Shown: positions 35,297 to 50,095 of the stretch, piece after piece
How positions within the stretch are numbered: position 1 is the first letter of the stretch
Layout: every line of letters starts with the position of its first letter
The notes under the pieces: generated by a model
What the model was told of the DNA's origin: nothing
The model's input: the letters and a program-made list of their open reading frames with translations, nothing else
Databases searched by the model: none
Position numbers and translations under genes: made by a program
Source: Leptasterias polaris
Lineage: Eukaryota; Echinodermata; Asteroidea; Forcipulatida; Asteriidae
Length of the DNA: 64,000 bases
Direction of reading: 5' to 3'
NCBI GenBank assembly: GCA_037783415.1
Contig: JAZGTN010000047.1
Coordinates: 930,001 to 994,000, forward strand

Positions 35297-38200
35297 TTTA
35301 ACGATAATGTTGTGAACAATGTTTGCTCCTGCAGGCTTTCCCACAAATGTAGTCAAAATAAACGATTTCTCTTTAGAACGATTCACCCTACATGTCTCTG
35401 TTGACGTACCTGTACATGTTTCTGTACATGAGTTTTCTTAGCTCTGTAAACATAAAAAACAAACAGAAAGTTATTGGACTATTTTGGGGATTGATCCAGA
35501 AAATTTGAAAGATAACAATATTATAAGTTATCACACAAGCGCGAGTGGAATACGGAAAAATATAGCGCTTCTGCGTCCCATATCCAATGAGGTCAACCAA
35601 ATTTAAGTCATATTTTCAAAACAAGCGTCACACGTGCAACGCGCAAAGTTTAAAATTTCAGAGCGTTATTTCATGACGAACAGCATGCACCCGCAAAGTT
35701 TAGAATGTAATTTTTGCACTGATCGTATGCGGAGCGTGACGCATTGACACTCTCAATACGCAGAGTGCAATATAAACACTGGGAGTAGGTTATTGCTTGA
35801 TATCACACTCCGGTTCGAGCATCTGATTGGAGGATTAGCACGTACTGGAAGATAAATTGTGTTATACAATAACTTTACATAAAAGTACGCCTTTAAGTAG
35901 GTACATGTATGTGGCAATCTTTATTCAATGGCAATGTCGACTTTGTGCGCCGCCACGTTTTCATTTGTTTTCGCCGGGCAGAAATTCATCAGCGTATTGT
36001 GCTGATGGGAAAACACCCACTTCTAAAAATAGGTTCAAAAGTACCGGAAACCCCCTTTGACGTTTGTTTTTGTGTGCAGAAGTGTGCACATGATTTCATG
36101 ACGTCATCAAAATTTGCCATCTTAAAAAAAAAATATAATACGGTGAGGCTGGAATATAGGAGAAACTTGCTCTACAAATCGGTCATCAAAATCGTCATAA
36201 ATTTCATAAATGGTGAAGAAGGACTTTCTTTTTACTATCATAGCATGATTCTTTGATTGTTTGCGAGTTACATGTAAATCGGGAAGTTTGATGGAAATCC
36301 ATCGACGCCCACTAGCCCTGGTAGGATGTCAGTGTCTGTTGCACTGCACCGACGTCCTGGGTATAAAGCTTCTCTACAATGCGAACACAATTTTGAGTAG
36401 ACTACAATGTTTTCATATTTTTATCCGATTTGAGAAGCTGAAATTCCGTTCATATTATTCTTGGTGTCTATACACTTTTGATGAGTTCACAACTAACAAA
36501 TACATCCATGGATGACATTATTACCGAAAATAAGTCAGAGTTCTGCACTGGCGTTTCGATCATCATGTACCAATTGACCACAAGGTCAAGAGCACATGCC
36601 CCCTCTCAGTTAGACTGCGCCCTCTGTCGTGGCTGCTATGCATCTACAAATTAAGTATGCACGTCAGTCTTCACAAGCAAGTCAGTTCAGCGTCAATTTC
36701 CATTATAATCCACAATAATGTCATCCAAAGATTGAAATTAACAATTCTGAACACAGCAGAAGTTTCAACTTCCTCCATCAGGTAAAAATACATGTATGAA
36801 AATATGTTATAAATTTGTTCGCATTGGTACAGGACCTTTTAACCCATTACCCTGGACTCCGTTGCATTGTATGCAACGGAGGAGTCCAACATGGGCTAGA
36901 AACGCCCACATTGTTTTTGGGGGGCCCCCAATACACTTGCCTAGTATGACATACAAGAATGTGTAAAATGCTGTGTATAGACAGTTCGGTCTAGTCTGAA
37001 GCAGAAAATCACAAACGACCGATATGAAGTTGGATGGCCGCTAATTGGATGCATTCCTTCCATAGAAAGGTGATCTTGGTGTCATTTTAAAGGTTTATTC
37101 AAGAGCTTTCCAATTCCAGCAATAACAGTTAAATCGAAACCCATGGATTTTTTATTTTGTTATCACATAAATAGTAATACCTTCTGCTACTGGTGAATAC
37201 TTTATATTATAAAGATAAAAACTTATGGTATTAAGAGCACTAAGTGACTAACAATTGTTTAAATTGACCCCCTTTGAAATAAGAAATTGTAGTTGGGACC
37301 AGTCCCAACTGTCAAGTTCGTTGGGGCGGAACACATGTAGGTTTCTTCCTCCAATCCCCATCGAGTCCATCCAGACTTTGGATGCACACATATTTTCATC
37401 ATAAATTGGTGAAAAAACCGACATACCAATTTAAAATAGACGACTGCTGAATGATCACTTACAATTACATCAAAGCACAAGAAACTGACGGTCACAAGCT
37501 GATTTTCTCTGGCCTTCTAATGTTATAAGCAACATCATCGGGAGTGGGGACTTCTGTGCTCTGATCTGGTGTACTACTTCACTTGTCTTGGATCGACGAC
37601 TGCTGAGGTTTTAATTTCTGTTGTGTGCGCTTGACGTTTGCTCTCGCACTGACTGGGGGAAGCATGCAACAACAAACCACTCACATGTTGTGTAGCGCCC
37701 TCTAATTCTAAAAGTCACCATTGTGATGAGAATGAGAGGGATGGGCGGGGCTTCATGAGTGGGAATGGCAAAGCCTCTTTTCCTTAATTTTGTTTGTTCG
37801 ATTTGGTTTTGTTCAATGCAAATATGAGTGATTTCTCCAGCTACAGCCCAAGCCACTAAATCAGAAAACGGCCAGACATATGTCATGATTTACTGTTGTC
37901 ATCTTTGCCTGCACATCATGACAATAGAGGAAGGAATGTTTACAGCAGCAACAATGAAAATTTTAATGAGGGTCTCACTGCATGTATTATTTCTCAGCCT
38001 TACTAGGCATCAAAACAAAATGGCTGACAATGACACTAAATTTGATTATTTAGTTAAGCATCAAGATTAATCACTACTTATATAGAACCGTTCCTTGCTC
38101 TATGATAGAACTCACCATCTCAAAAACTGAAAGGCACTATTTATTTGCTCTGTGTCATGTTCCCCATGTTTAAATTTTATGTCCACCGATTCTAAAAACA

Positions 38201-38445
38201 TGAACGGGGACCAGACTAGTTATACCCTTCCAGCCACGATATGACTGAACCGTCAATAAAATCAAAGTCAAAATTTTTCTTGATTCTCACTAGTGTTTTA
38301 TTTCCATCTTCTTTAACTCAGTCACTTCACAATCCTCTTTTTAAAACACTTTGAAATTAAAGAAAAACAAAACCACGTAGCTATATTCACTAATTGCACA
38401 GGTCCGCCATGTGCGTGTAGAACCTCGGCTTCATTGATTCAAGAT

Positions 38446-38611
38446 AAATATTAAACTTGCGGGTACAACCATGTGTAAATCTCTTTTGGGAGGAGTGTTG
38501 GCTCTGAAAAGAGCCGGTGTCAGTGGTCTTGACAATTCGAACAGTATACTCTGCTCGTCTTCAGAAGTGAGCTAAGATTTACACATAGTTGTACCCGCTA
38601 GTTTAATATTT
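38446..38611. mobile_element. MITE with histone-type 3' stem-loop (copy A)
   Basis: Inverted ends AAATATTAAACTTGCGGGTA and TACCCGCTAGTTTAATATTT, then TACAACCATGTGTAAATCT mirrored. On the minus strand it holds GGCTCTTTTCAGAGCC (38515-38500), exactly the metazoan replication-dependent histone mRNA stem-loop. About 15 nt further lies the purine-rich CAAAAGAGA, as in a histone downstream element. No histone coding sequence is near. Confidence 0.8.
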
Positions 38612-38825
38612 ATAGTTATTTCTTATTTTCCACACCATGCAAAGCTTCACTACACCACTTTCAATGCTTCATTTGTATTGTATTTATGTATCTGTGGATG
38701 AAAGCGTCATTTTATTACCGAGACAATACCGTCTCTACACTCAAATGGCTGACCTTGCAAGGTGAAAGAAAGCAAGCAACCATGAAGATAAAAAACATTT
38801 GAAGAAAAATTTATTAATGATATTA

Positions 38826-38960
38826 TTAGCTGAGAGTCTTAAATGTAAGAGAGACGTATGTTATAAATACTACGCTTAATAAACACAACAGTCACTCAGC
38901 CCAGTATCAAAGACGTGTGTAGTTTATAATATGAAGTCTTCTCCAACCCCGGAAATTAAT
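38826..38960 (-). repeat. Relic zinc finger unit 3' end (spacer A)
   Basis: TATTAGCTGAGAGTCTTAAA, then a TTATAAATAC, CAACAGTC and GTAGTTTATA order, parallels the 3' end of the zinc finger loci (TATTAGCTGAGAGTGTAGTG at 32855, and so on). The preceding AGCAACCATGAAGA also matches. Interpreted as the downstream end of a lost zinc finger copy. Confidence 0.6.
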
Positions 38961-39278
38961 TAAATGAAAATTTTTTCAAGATTCTCATTATTTTGTATAT
39001 TTCCATCTAATTACAGTCATATTTATTGGCTAATTATGATTTTTTTTAATCCATTTTTGTTTGTATGAAAAACATTGTTGCTGCCCCATTTAAAATATCT
39101 ACATCACCAAGCAGTGACTAGCCCGCAGGACCAGTTAGCTTGTCATTTCACTGGTCATTCCACAGCTTTTTCACTGAGTCCATTTTTTAAGGTTTTCTTT
39201 CAACATTGTCATTAGCTTTAATTAGGATTTGATGTGAAGTGGTTTACATGTAGCGATGGAACTTCAGCAATAAACTAG

Positions 39279-39997
39279 TCCCGTCGTTTCCCGAGACTAT
39301 GGGATACCATTCCACAACACATCCGGGATGCTGCTGTAATTTGTCCTCTTCCGATATTTCTCCGCCAGCTTAAAGCCGTCTGTTTAAATCCTGTTTAAAT
39401 CCTGTCTAATATTGTTTTTATTTAATCCCTCCAGTTTGACCCGGGAGCATGCGTGTGTGGGAACTTGATCTTCTCCCCTTCCCTCTTATTGTCAAGTTTA
39501 TTGTCTCCAGTTTTTCTGTTTTACTATGTGTGGGACAACATGCTTCCGAGCATCAGTAATTTAGTTTACTTTTGTTGTCCCTGACCCACATAGTATTGTT
39601 TGGTCCTTTTGTCGAGTAGTTTTCTTGTGTCCTTCCCCAGATTAACTTCTTATACGTGCATGCTCCCCTCATAGGCTCATTTTCATTGTTCTCTCTATTT
39701 GCCCTCACGTCATCAGAATTTTTTATATATTTGTTTTACTTATTTATTTTATTTTATTTTTGTTTATTTATTTATTGGTTTAATTCTTTTTAATTTATTG
39801 ACTGATTGATTGATTTATTTATTTATTTATTTGTTTTTCATTAATTTATTTATGTTGTTTTTCATTATGTTTTGTTGCTTTGTCGTTTCTGTTTTGGGTT
39901 TTTTTCCCCTCCGTTATTGCATTGTACTGTATTTTCTGTACTTGTACTGTTGAGGTCGAATAAATAATATTTAAAAAAAATAAAATAAAAAAATAAA
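39279..39997 (+). mobile_element. LINE 3' fragment in spacer A
   Basis: Begins within ORF2: RRFPRLWDTIPQHIRDAA and FLRQLKAVCLNP, the LWxxxP end pattern. It then runs through a long AT-rich 3' region to GAGGTCGAATAAATAATATT and an A-rich tail. Absent from D and E, which keep ACTAGCCAGCAGGACTAG; present in B (46954-47634). Confidence 0.7.
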
Positions 39998-40408
39998 GGA
40001 CTAGTTGGGAAGAATTTTGACTGGTCCTCAGGTGTTTAAACTTGCATTTACCCAGGCAAATAGGCAATGGGCAATACACAAAGAAACCTCCCCAACGGGA
40101 TCACTCAATATTCCCTGGTCTTATTACTTATACAATGGTTCGTTTTTAAAGAGAATAATCACCACATGGCTATAAAGCAACCATGAAGACAAAAACTTCT
40201 GTCAATTTCTGTCAATTTCTGTCAAACTTCTGATAAATTTTTTAAAGGTACTATTAGCTGAGAGTGTAGTATAAGCGAGATGTTTGTTTTATAAATACAA
40301 CAGTCCAAAGACATGTTTAGTTTATAAGGAAGCCTACTCAATCCCCAAAATCCAATTAAATAATCCAACCAGTATAACATTATTGAGCATCTCTGATTTT
40401 GTAATCCC

Positions 40409-40414
40409 TTTATT
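40409..40414 (-). terminator. Poly(A) signal, zinc finger locus B
   Basis: AATAAA on the minus strand in CAAGTAATAAAGGGATTAC. The same site exists for loci C, D and E. Locus A has TATAAA there. Confidence 0.5.
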
Positions 40415-40489
40415 ACTTGAAACTTATTGTTACTAACCATAACAAATCTTCACTCACAAAACAAATCACAACTTTGTACATCAAATAAA

Positions 40490-42149
<1,660 letters not shown>

Positions 42150-43550
42150 TTTAATGATAATGTTGTGAACAATGTTTGCTCCTGCAGGCTTTCATACAAA
42201 TGTAGTCAAAACAAACGATTTCTCTTTAGAATGATTCACCCTACATGTATCTGTTGACATACCTGTACATGTTTCTGTACATGAGTTTTCTTAGCTCTGT
42301 AAACATAAAAAACAAACAGAAAGTTATTGGACTATTTTGGGGATTGATCCAGAAAATTTGAAAGATAACAATATTATAAGTTATCACACAAGCGCGAGTG
42401 GAATACGGAAAAATATAGCGCTTCTGCGTCCCATATCCAATGAGGTCAACCAAATTTAAGTAATTTTTTCAAAACAAGCGTCACACGTGCAACGCGCAAA
42501 GTTTAAAATTTCAGAGCGTTATTTCATGACGAACAGCATGCACCCGCAAAGTTTAGAATGTAATTTTTGCACTGATCGTATGCGGAGCGTGACGCATTGA
42601 CGCTCTCAAATATTGGGAGTAGGTTATCGCTTGATATCACACTCCGGTTCGAGCATCTGATTGGAGGATTAGCACGTACTGGAAGATAAATTGTGTTATA
42701 CAATAACTTTACATAAAAGTACGCCTTTAAGTAGGTATGTGGCAATCTTTATTCAATGGCAATGTCGACTTTGTGCGCCGCCACGTTTTCATTTGTTTTC
42801 GCCGGGCAGAAATTCATCAGCGTATTGTGCTGATGGGAAAACACCCACTTCTAAAAATAGGTTCAAAAGTACCGGAAAACCCCTTTGACGTTTGTTTTTG
42901 TGTGCAGAAGTGTGCACATGATTTCATGACGTCATCAAAAGTTGCCATCTTTAAAAAAAATATAATACGGTGAGGCTGGAATATAGGAGAAACTTGCTCT
43001 ACAAATCGGTCATCAAAATCGTCATAAATTTCATAAATGGTGAAGAAGGACTTTCTTTTTACTATCATAGCATGATTCTTTGATTGTTTGCGAGTTACAT
43101 GTAAATCGGGAAGTTTGATGGAAATCCATCGACGCCCACTAGCCCTGGTAGGATGTCAGTGTCTGTTGCACTGCACCGACGTCCTGGGTATAAAGCTTCT
43201 CTACAATGCGAACACAATTTTGAGTAGACTACAATGTTTTCATATTTTTATCTGATTTGAGAAGCTGAAATTCCGTTCATATTATTCTTGGTGTCTATAC
43301 ACTTTTGATGAGTTCACAACTAACAAATACATCCATGGATGACATTATTACCGAAAATAAGTCAGAGTTCTGCACTGGCGTTTCGATCATCATGTACCAA
43401 TTGACCATGTAAAGGTCAAGAGCACATGCCCCCTCTCAGTTAGACTGCGCCCTCTGTCGTGGCTGCTATGCATCTACAAATTAAGTATGCACGTCAGTCT
43501 TCACAAGCAAGTCAGTTCAGCGTCAATTTCCATTATAATCCACAATAATG

Positions 43551-44166
43551 CAGGGTTCTGCCCAGGATTTGTTTAGTGCCGAAAAAAAAATTTTCCCGAG
43601 TACAGTCAAGTCAATTTCCTTTCGATCGTGCACGGAGTGGTTACACACGGACGTGCGCCCTGCAACTGTGCCTTGAATAGGTCCTCAGTGCGCGCACGCC
43701 TTTACCGCCATGGGAAAACAATTTACAGCATCTATAGCATGGTGCTTACTCTGCAGTTCATTTCCGTTGTATTAAACGCTGTAGAATAGGGTTCGCAACA
43801 TGATGAAACTGGTATCATGTTATTCCAAGCGTAAAGCTATAATCAGCGTGACTGGAAACCATTGCAAAATCAATGCGGGTTTCGTGCGTTGGATATATTG
43901 TACATCGTACAGGCGGGAGGAATGCTCGATCCTGGATCATTAAAATAGACTCAAACCAAAGAAGTAGGCTACTCGAAATTTTGGATAAAACTGTTTACTG
44001 GTAAATAATTTGTTTTACACGTTGTTCAAAATATTTTGAAGGAAATGGGAAAAAAAATGGGAAAATGTGTGGTGGTCGGAAAAAGAAAAAATTCTGCGAG
44101 TGCCGGTCGGGGAATCATGAGTGCCGGTCGGGTTTTCCGGCACCGACCACCGTGGGCAGAACCCTG
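43551..44166. mobile_element. hAT-like TIR element, 616 bp, in spacer B only
   Basis: Ends CAGGGTTCTGCCCA and TGGGCAGAACCCTG. Flanked by ATAATG at 43545-43550 and 44167-44172. Spacers A and D have a single ATAATGTCATCC at this point, giving the empty site. The CAGGGTT start suggests hAT; 6 bp is shorter than the usual 8 bp duplication. GTGCCGG motifs repeat near the right end. No transposase. Confidence 0.85.
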
Positions 44167-45850
44167 ATAATGTCATCCAAGGATGAAATTAACAATTCTG
44201 AACACAGCAGAAGTTTCAACTTCCTCCATCAGGTAAAAATACATGTATGAAAATATGTTATAAATTTGTTCGCATTGGTACAGCCTACCTACAGGACCTT
44301 TTAACCCATTACCCTGGACTCCGTTGCATTGTATGCAACGGAGGAGTCCAACATGGGCTAGAAACGCCCACATTGTTTTTGGGGGGCCCCCAATACACTT
44401 GCCTATGACATACAAGAATGTGTAAAATGCTGTGTATCAGACAGTTCGGTCTAGTCTGAAGCAGAAAATCACAAACGACCGATATGAAGTTGGATCCATA
44501 TAGTCCACTGGCCGCTAATTGGATGCATTCCTTCCATAGAAAGGTGATCTTGGTGTCATTTTAAAGGTTTATTCATGGTTTATTCAAGAGCTTTCCAATT
44601 CCAGCAATAACAGTTAAATAGAAACCCATGGATTTTTTATTTTGTTATCACATAAATAGTAATACCTTCTGCTACTGGTGAATACTTTATATTATAAAGA
44701 TAAAAACTTATGGTATTAAGAGCACTAACAATTGTTTAAATTGACCCCCTTTGAAATTAGAAATTGTAGTTGGGACCAGTCCCAACTGTCAAGTTCGTTG
44801 GGGCGGAACACATGTAGGTTTCTTCCTCCAATCCCCATCGAGTCCATCCAGACTTTGGATGCACACATATTTTCATCATAAATTGGTGAAAAAACCGACG
44901 TACCAATTTAAAATAGACGACTGCTGAATGATCACTTACAATTACATCAAAGCACAAGAAACTGACGGTCACAAGCTGATTTTCTCTGGGCCTTCTAATG
45001 TTATAAGCAACATCATCGGGAGTGGGGACTTCTGTGCTGTTTGCTCTCGCACTGACTGTAATTCTTAAGCAGGCAACAACAACCACTCACATGTTGTGTA
45101 GCGCCCTCTAATTCTAAAAGTCACCATTGTGATGAGAATGAGAGGGATGGGCGGGGCTTCATGAGTGGGAATGGCAAAGCCTCTTTTCCTTAATTTTGTT
45201 TGTTCGATTTGGTTTTGTTCAATGCAAATATGAGTGATTTCTCCAGCTACAGCCCAAGCCACTAAATCAGAAAACGGCCAGACATATGTCATGATTTACT
45301 GTTGTCATCTTTGCCTGCACATCATGACAATAGAGGAAGGAATGTTTACAGCAGCAACAATGAAAATTTTAATGAGGGTCTCACTGCATGTATTATTTCT
45401 CAGCCTTACTAGGCATCAAAACAAAATGGCTGACAATGACACTAAATTTGATTATTTAGTTAAGCATCAAGATTAATCACTACTTATATAGAACCGTTCC
45501 TTGCTCTATGATAGAACTCACCATCTCAAAAACTGAAAGGCACTATTTATTTGCTCTGTGTCATGTTCCCCATGTTTAAATTTTATGTCCACCGATTCTA
45601 AAAACATGAACGGGGACCAGACAGTTATACCCTTCCAGCCACGATATGACTGAACCGTCAATAAAATCAAAGTCAAAATTTTTCTTGATTCTCACTAGTG
45701 TTTTATTTCCATCTTCTTTAACTCAGTCACTTCACAATCCTCTTTTTAAAACACTTTGAAATTAAAGAAAAACAAAACCACGTAGCTATATTCACTAATT
45801 GCACAGGTCCGCCATGTGCGTGTAGAACCTCGGCTTCATTGATTCAAGAT

Positions 45851-46016
45851 AAATATTAAACTTGCGGGTACAACCATGTGTAAATCTCTTTTGGGAGGAG
45901 TGTTGGCTCTGAAAAGAGCCGGTGTCAGTGGTCTTGACAATTCGAACAGTATACTCTGCTCGTCTTCAGAAGTGAGCTAAGATTTACACATAGTTGTACC
46001 CGCAAGTTTAATATTT
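45851..46016. mobile_element. MITE with histone-type 3' stem-loop (copy B)
   Basis: Same as the 38446 element; stem-loop at 45920-45905 on the minus strand, unchanged. The right end, TTGTACCCGCAAG, also survives at 53300 and 59310, next to the rearranged block. Confidence 0.8.
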
Positions 46017-46084
46017 ATAGTTATTTCTTATTTTCCACACCATGCAAAGCTTCACTACACCACTTTCAATGCTTCATTTGTATT

Positions 46085-46343
46085 TATTTTATTTATTTAT
46101 TAACCAAATCCAACAGCGATCAAGTCGCCAATAACAGGATGGTATAGAGTGAAGAGAAGACAATGAAGGAAGTTTCAGTTTTAGATGTGGGAGGAAAACC
46201 CCAGAGAATTATTCCAGGGAAAACCCACGCGATCAGGCAGGGACTGAAAACCCAATCCACATAGTGCCCCAGGTGGGATTCGAACCGGGGTCCCATAGGT
46301 GGAAGGCGAGGCAAGATACCACTACACCAACCTGACCGCCTAT
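46085..46343 (-). mobile_element. tRNA-derived SINE with 9 bp target duplication
   Basis: Minus-strand head: box A GGTTGGTGTAGTGGTATC, box B CGGTTCGAATCCCACC; the tail AAATAAATAAAATAAA lies at the low-coordinate end. ATTTGTATT at 46076-46084 and 46344-46352. Spacers A and D have the site uninterrupted (TTCATTTGTATTGTATTTA). Confidence 0.9.
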
Positions 46344-46499
46344 ATTTGTATTGTATTTATGTATCTGTTTTGATGAAAGCGTCATTTTATTACCGAGACA
46401 ATACCGTCTCTACACTCAAATGGCTGACCTTGCAAGGTGAAAGAAAGCAAGCAACCATGAAGATAAAAAACATTTGAAGATAAATTTATTAATGATATT

Positions 46500-46640
46500 A
46501 TTAGCTGAGAGTCTTAAATGTAAGAGAGACGTGTGTTATAAATACTACGCTTAATAAACACAACAGTCACTCAGCCCAGTATCAAAGACGTGTGTAGTTT
46601 ATAATATGAAGTCTTCTCCAACCCCGGAAATTAATTAAAT
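46500..46640 (-). repeat. Relic zinc finger unit 3' end (spacer B)
   Basis: Counterpart of 38826-38960, same order of motifs. Confidence 0.6.
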
Positions 46641-46953
46641 GAACATTTTTTCAAGATTCTCATTATTTTGTATATTTCCATCTAATTACAGTCATATTTA
46701 TTGGCTAATTATGATTTTTTTAAATCCATTTTTGTTTGTATGAAAAACATTGTTGCTGCCCCATTTAAAATATCTACATCACCAAGCAGTGACTAGCCCG
46801 CAGGACCAGTTAGCTTGTCATTTCACTGGTCATTCCACAGCTTTTTCACTGAGTCCATTTTTTAAGGTTTTCTTTCAACATTGTCATTAGCTTTAATTAG
46901 GATTTGATGTGAAGTGGTTTACATGTAGCGATGGAACTTCAGCAATAAACTAG

Positions 46954-47634
46954 TCCCGTCGTTTCCCGAGACTATGGGATACCATTCCACAACACATCCG
47001 GGATGCTGCTGTAATTTGTCCTCTTCCGATATTTCTCCGCCAGCTTAAAGCCGTCTGTTTAAATCCTGTTTAAATCCTGTCTAATATTGTTTTTATTTAA
47101 TCCCTCCAGTTTGACCCGGGAGCATGCGTGTGTGGGAACTTGATCTTCTCCCCTTCCCTCTTATTGTCAAGTTTATTGTCTCCAGTTTTTCTGTTTTACT
47201 ATGTGTGGGACAACATGCTTCCGAGCATCAGTAATTTAGTTTACTTTTGTTGTCCCTGACCCACATAGTATTGTTTGGTCCTTTTGTCGAGTAGTTTTCT
47301 TGTGTCCTTCCTCAGATTAACTTCTTATACGTGCATGCTCCCCTCATAGGCTCATTTTCATTGTTCTCTCTATTTGCCCTCACGTCATCAGAATTTTTTA
47401 TATATTTGTTTTACTTATTTATTTTATTTTATTTTATATTATTTTGTTTGTTTGTTTGTTTATTTATTTGTTTTTCATTAATTTATTTATGTTGTTTTTC
47501 ATTATGTTTTGTTGCTTTGTCGTTTCTGTTTTGGGTTTTTTTCCCCTCCGTTATTGCATTGTACTGTATTTTCTGTACTTGTACTGTTGAGGTCGAATAA
47601 ATAATATTTAAAAAAATAAAAATAAAAAAATAAA
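46954..47634 (+). mobile_element. LINE 3' fragment in spacer B
   Basis: Copy of 39279-39997 carried by the duplication; a low-complexity TTTATTTATT tract is about 40 bp shorter. Confidence 0.7.
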
Positions 47635-48074
47635 GGACTAGTTGGGAAGAATTTTGACTGGTCCTCAGGTGTTTAAACTGGGATTTAGCCAGCGGACCAC
47701 TATTAAGGGAGAACACTAGTCCTGGTTTCAAGACGATCCAGCTGTGTAGTAACGAAATAGGCAATGGGCAATACACAAAGAAACCTCCCCAACGGGATCA
47801 CTCAATATTCCCTGGTCTTATTACTTATACAATGGTTCGTTTTTAAAGAGAATAATCACCACATGGCTATAAAGCAACCATGAAGACAACAAGTTTTAAT
47901 TGGTAAATTTTAAAAGGTATTAGCTGAGAGTGTAGTATAAGCGAGATGTTTGTTTTATAAATACAACAGTCCAAAGACATGTTTAGTTTATAAGGAAGCC
48001 TTCTCAATCCCCAAAATCCAATTAAATAATCCAACCAGTATAACATTATTGAGCATCTCTGATTTTGTAATCCC

Positions 48075-48080
48075 TTTATT
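48075..48080 (-). terminator. Poly(A) signal, zinc finger locus C
   Basis: Minus-strand AATAAA at the conserved position. Confidence 0.5.
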
Positions 48081-48159
48081 ACTTGAAACTTATTGTTACT
48101 AACCATAACAAATCTTCACTCACAAAACAAATCACAACTTTGTACATCAAATAAAAGGT

Positions 48160-48563
48160 TACTCTCCAGTTTGGGTCACTGATGGTCTGTCAGGGAGGAT
48201 TTCTGTATGAAAGCTTTTCCACATAAGTCACAAACAAATGGTTTCTCTCCAGTGTGGACCAGCTCATGCTGTGTCAGGTTGGTTTTAAAAGAGAAGGCTT
48301 GTCCACACATATCACAAATGAATGGCTTCTCTCAAGAGTGGACACGCTGATGGTTTGTCAGGTATGAATTCCTGGTGAAGGCTTTTCCACAAGAGTCACA
48401 AACAAATGGTTTCTCTCCAGTGTGAACCAGCTGATGCCGTGTCAAGTTTTCTTTAAGAGAAAAAGCTTTCCCACAAAAAACACAAACGAATGGTTTCTCT
48501 CCAGTGTGGACATGCTGATGAACTATCAGGGAGGATTTCTGTATGAAAGCTTTTCCACATACA
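48160..48563 (-). pseudogene. Decayed finger array downstream of locus C
   Basis: Starts [15 protein letters not shown], two bases out of frame with locus C. Continues through [14 protein letters not shown] and [14 protein letters not shown] to the HQRVHS-stop; two further finger traces lie below. Confidence 0.8.
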
Positions 48564-49712
48564 TCACACACAAATTAATGGTTTCTCTCCAGTGTGGGTA
48601 CGCTGATGGTATGTCAGGGACGATTTCTGGGTGAAAGCTTTTCCGCAAAAGTCACAAACAAATGGTTTCTCTCCAGTGTGGATCCGCTGATGTTCTGTCA
48701 GGTTTGATAGCTTTGTGAAAGTTTTTCTACAAAAGTCACAAACAAATGGTTTCTCTCCAGTGTGGACACGATGATGGTCTGTCAGGGACGATTTCTGGGT
48801 GAAAGCTTTTCCACAAGACTCACAAACATATGGTTTCTCTCCAGTGTGGATCCGCTGATGTTCTGTCAGATTTGATAGCTTTGTGAAAGTTTTTCCACAA
48901 AAGTCACAAACAAATGGTTTCTCTCCAGTGTGGAGACGCTGATGGTCTGTCAGGGACGATTTATGTGCGAAAGCTTTTCCACAAAAGTCACACACAAATG
49001 GTTTCTCTCCAGTGTGGACCAGCTCATGCCGTGTCAGGTTGGGTTTTAAAGAGAAGGCTTGTCCACACATATCACAAATGAATGGCTTCTTTCCAGTGTG
49101 GACCAGCTGATGCTGTGTCAGGTTGGTTTTTAAAGAGAAGGCTTGTCCACACATATCACAAATGAATGGCTTCTTTCCAGTGTGGACATGCTGATGCTGT
49201 GTCAGGCTGGGTTTTAATGAGAAGGCTTGTCCACACATATCACAAATGAATGGTTTTTCTCCAGTGTGGACATGCTGATGTTCTGTCAGTTTTGATTTAC
49301 GCGTGAAAGCTTTTCCACAAAAGTCACAAACAAATGGTTTCTCTCCAGAGTGGACACGTTGATGCAGTGTCAGGCTGGGTTTAAATGAGAAGGCTTGTCC
49401 ACAGATATCACAAATGAATGGCTTCTCTCCAGTGTGAACCAGCTGATGCCGTTTCATGTTTCCTTTACGCGAAAAAGCTTTTCCACAAAAAACACAAACA
49501 AATGGTTTCTCTCCAGTGTGGGTACGCTGATGGTATGTCAGAGATGTTTTCCGCTTGAAAACTTTTCCACAAAAGTCACAAACATTTTGTTTCTTTTCAT
49601 TGTGAGCATGATGCTGGCGTATTGGGTTGGTTTTTTCCAATGCTTTTCTACAATTATCATCATTTAATGGTTTTTCTCCAGCGTGGGCAAGCTGACGACG
49701 TGTCAGGGGCAT
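48564..49712 (-). CDS. C2H2 zinc finger protein, locus C (382 aa)
   Basis: Start MPLTRRQ at 49712. The frame is open upstream through the acceptor (49865 region) as [15 protein letters not shown], because C lacks one base found in A, B and D, so a longer N-terminus is possible. A degenerate finger ([14 protein letters not shown]) precedes 12 good C2H2 fingers with TGEKP or TGKKP linkers. Helices include [27 protein letters not shown] and TQKSSLTDH. It stops at EKPLICV, like locus B. Probable DNA-binding regulator; target and function unknown. The 5' half parallels locus A. Confidence 0.8.
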   Translation of the reverse strand: MPLTRRQLAHAGEKPLNDDNCRKALEKTNPIRQHHAHNEKKQNVCDFCGKVFKRKTSLTYHQRTHTGEKPFVCVFCGKAFSRKGNMKRHQLVHTGEKPFICDICGQAFSFKPSLTLHQRVHSGEKPFVCDFCGKAFTRKSKLTEHQHVHTGEKPFICDMCGQAFSLKPSLTQHQHVHTGKKPFICDMCGQAFSLKTNLTQHQLVHTGKKPFICDMCGQAFSLKPNLTRHELVHTGEKPFVCDFCGKAFAHKSSLTDHQRLHTGEKPFVCDFCGKTFTKLSNLTEHQRIHTGEKPYVCESCGKAFTQKSSLTDHHRVHTGEKPFVCDFCRKTFTKLSNLTEHQRIHTGEKPFVCDFCGKAFTQKSSLTYHQRTHTGEKPLICV

Positions 49713-49929
49713 TTTAATGATAATATTGTAAGAAATGTTTGCTCCTATAGGCTTTCCCACAAATGTAGTCAAAACGAACGATTTCTCTTCAGAATGATTC
49801 ACCCTACATGTATCTGTTGACGTACCTGTACATGTTTCTGTAATAAGTCTTCTTAGCTCTGTAAACATAAAAAACAAAATAAAAAGTTATTGGACTATTT
49901 TGGGGATTGATCCAAAAATTTGAAAGATA

Positions 49930-50095
49930 ACAATATATTGTGTTATCAACAATAACTTTACATAAAAACATGTCTTGAAGAGATACCTTCTAATGAATAC
50001 ATTAACAATTAATTACCATAAAAACTTAATTGGTAAAGAGCACTAACCATTGTTAGAAATTACCCCCTTTGAAGTAAGATATTAAAGACTAAAGA
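49930..50095. repeat. Short remnant of the spacer after locus C
   Basis: TAACAATTAATTACCATAAA, then AAAGAGCACTAACCATTGTT and CCCCCTTTGAAGTAAGA, parallels 37215-37285 of spacer A. Most of the spacer that should follow C has been deleted. Confidence 0.6.

Larger units (their letters stand above)
35450..40244. repeat. Inter-gene spacer A (segmental duplication unit)
   Basis: Homologous to 42300-47916 (spacer B) and, with a rearranged end, to 56410-60554 (spacer D). Contains a LINE tail, a histone-stem-loop MITE and a relic unit end, listed separately. A lacks an 18 bp block (ATCCATATAGTCCACTGG) kept in B and D near 36995, and has about 76 bp extra near 37560-37635. Short frames on both strands recur in all copies, but none is recognised. 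Confidence 0.9.
42306..47916. repeat. Inter-gene spacer B (segmental duplication unit)
   Basis: Same order as spacer A, with two extra insertions: the hAT-like element 43551-44166 and the SINE 46085-46343. Retains the 18 bp block missing from A. Confidence 0.9.

Noticed and set aside
37259..37886. Spacer frames recurring in all units (PDDVAYNIRRPRENQL type and MADNDTKFDYL type)
   Set aside because: Recurrence is explained by segmental duplication; no recognised domain, start context or splice support.
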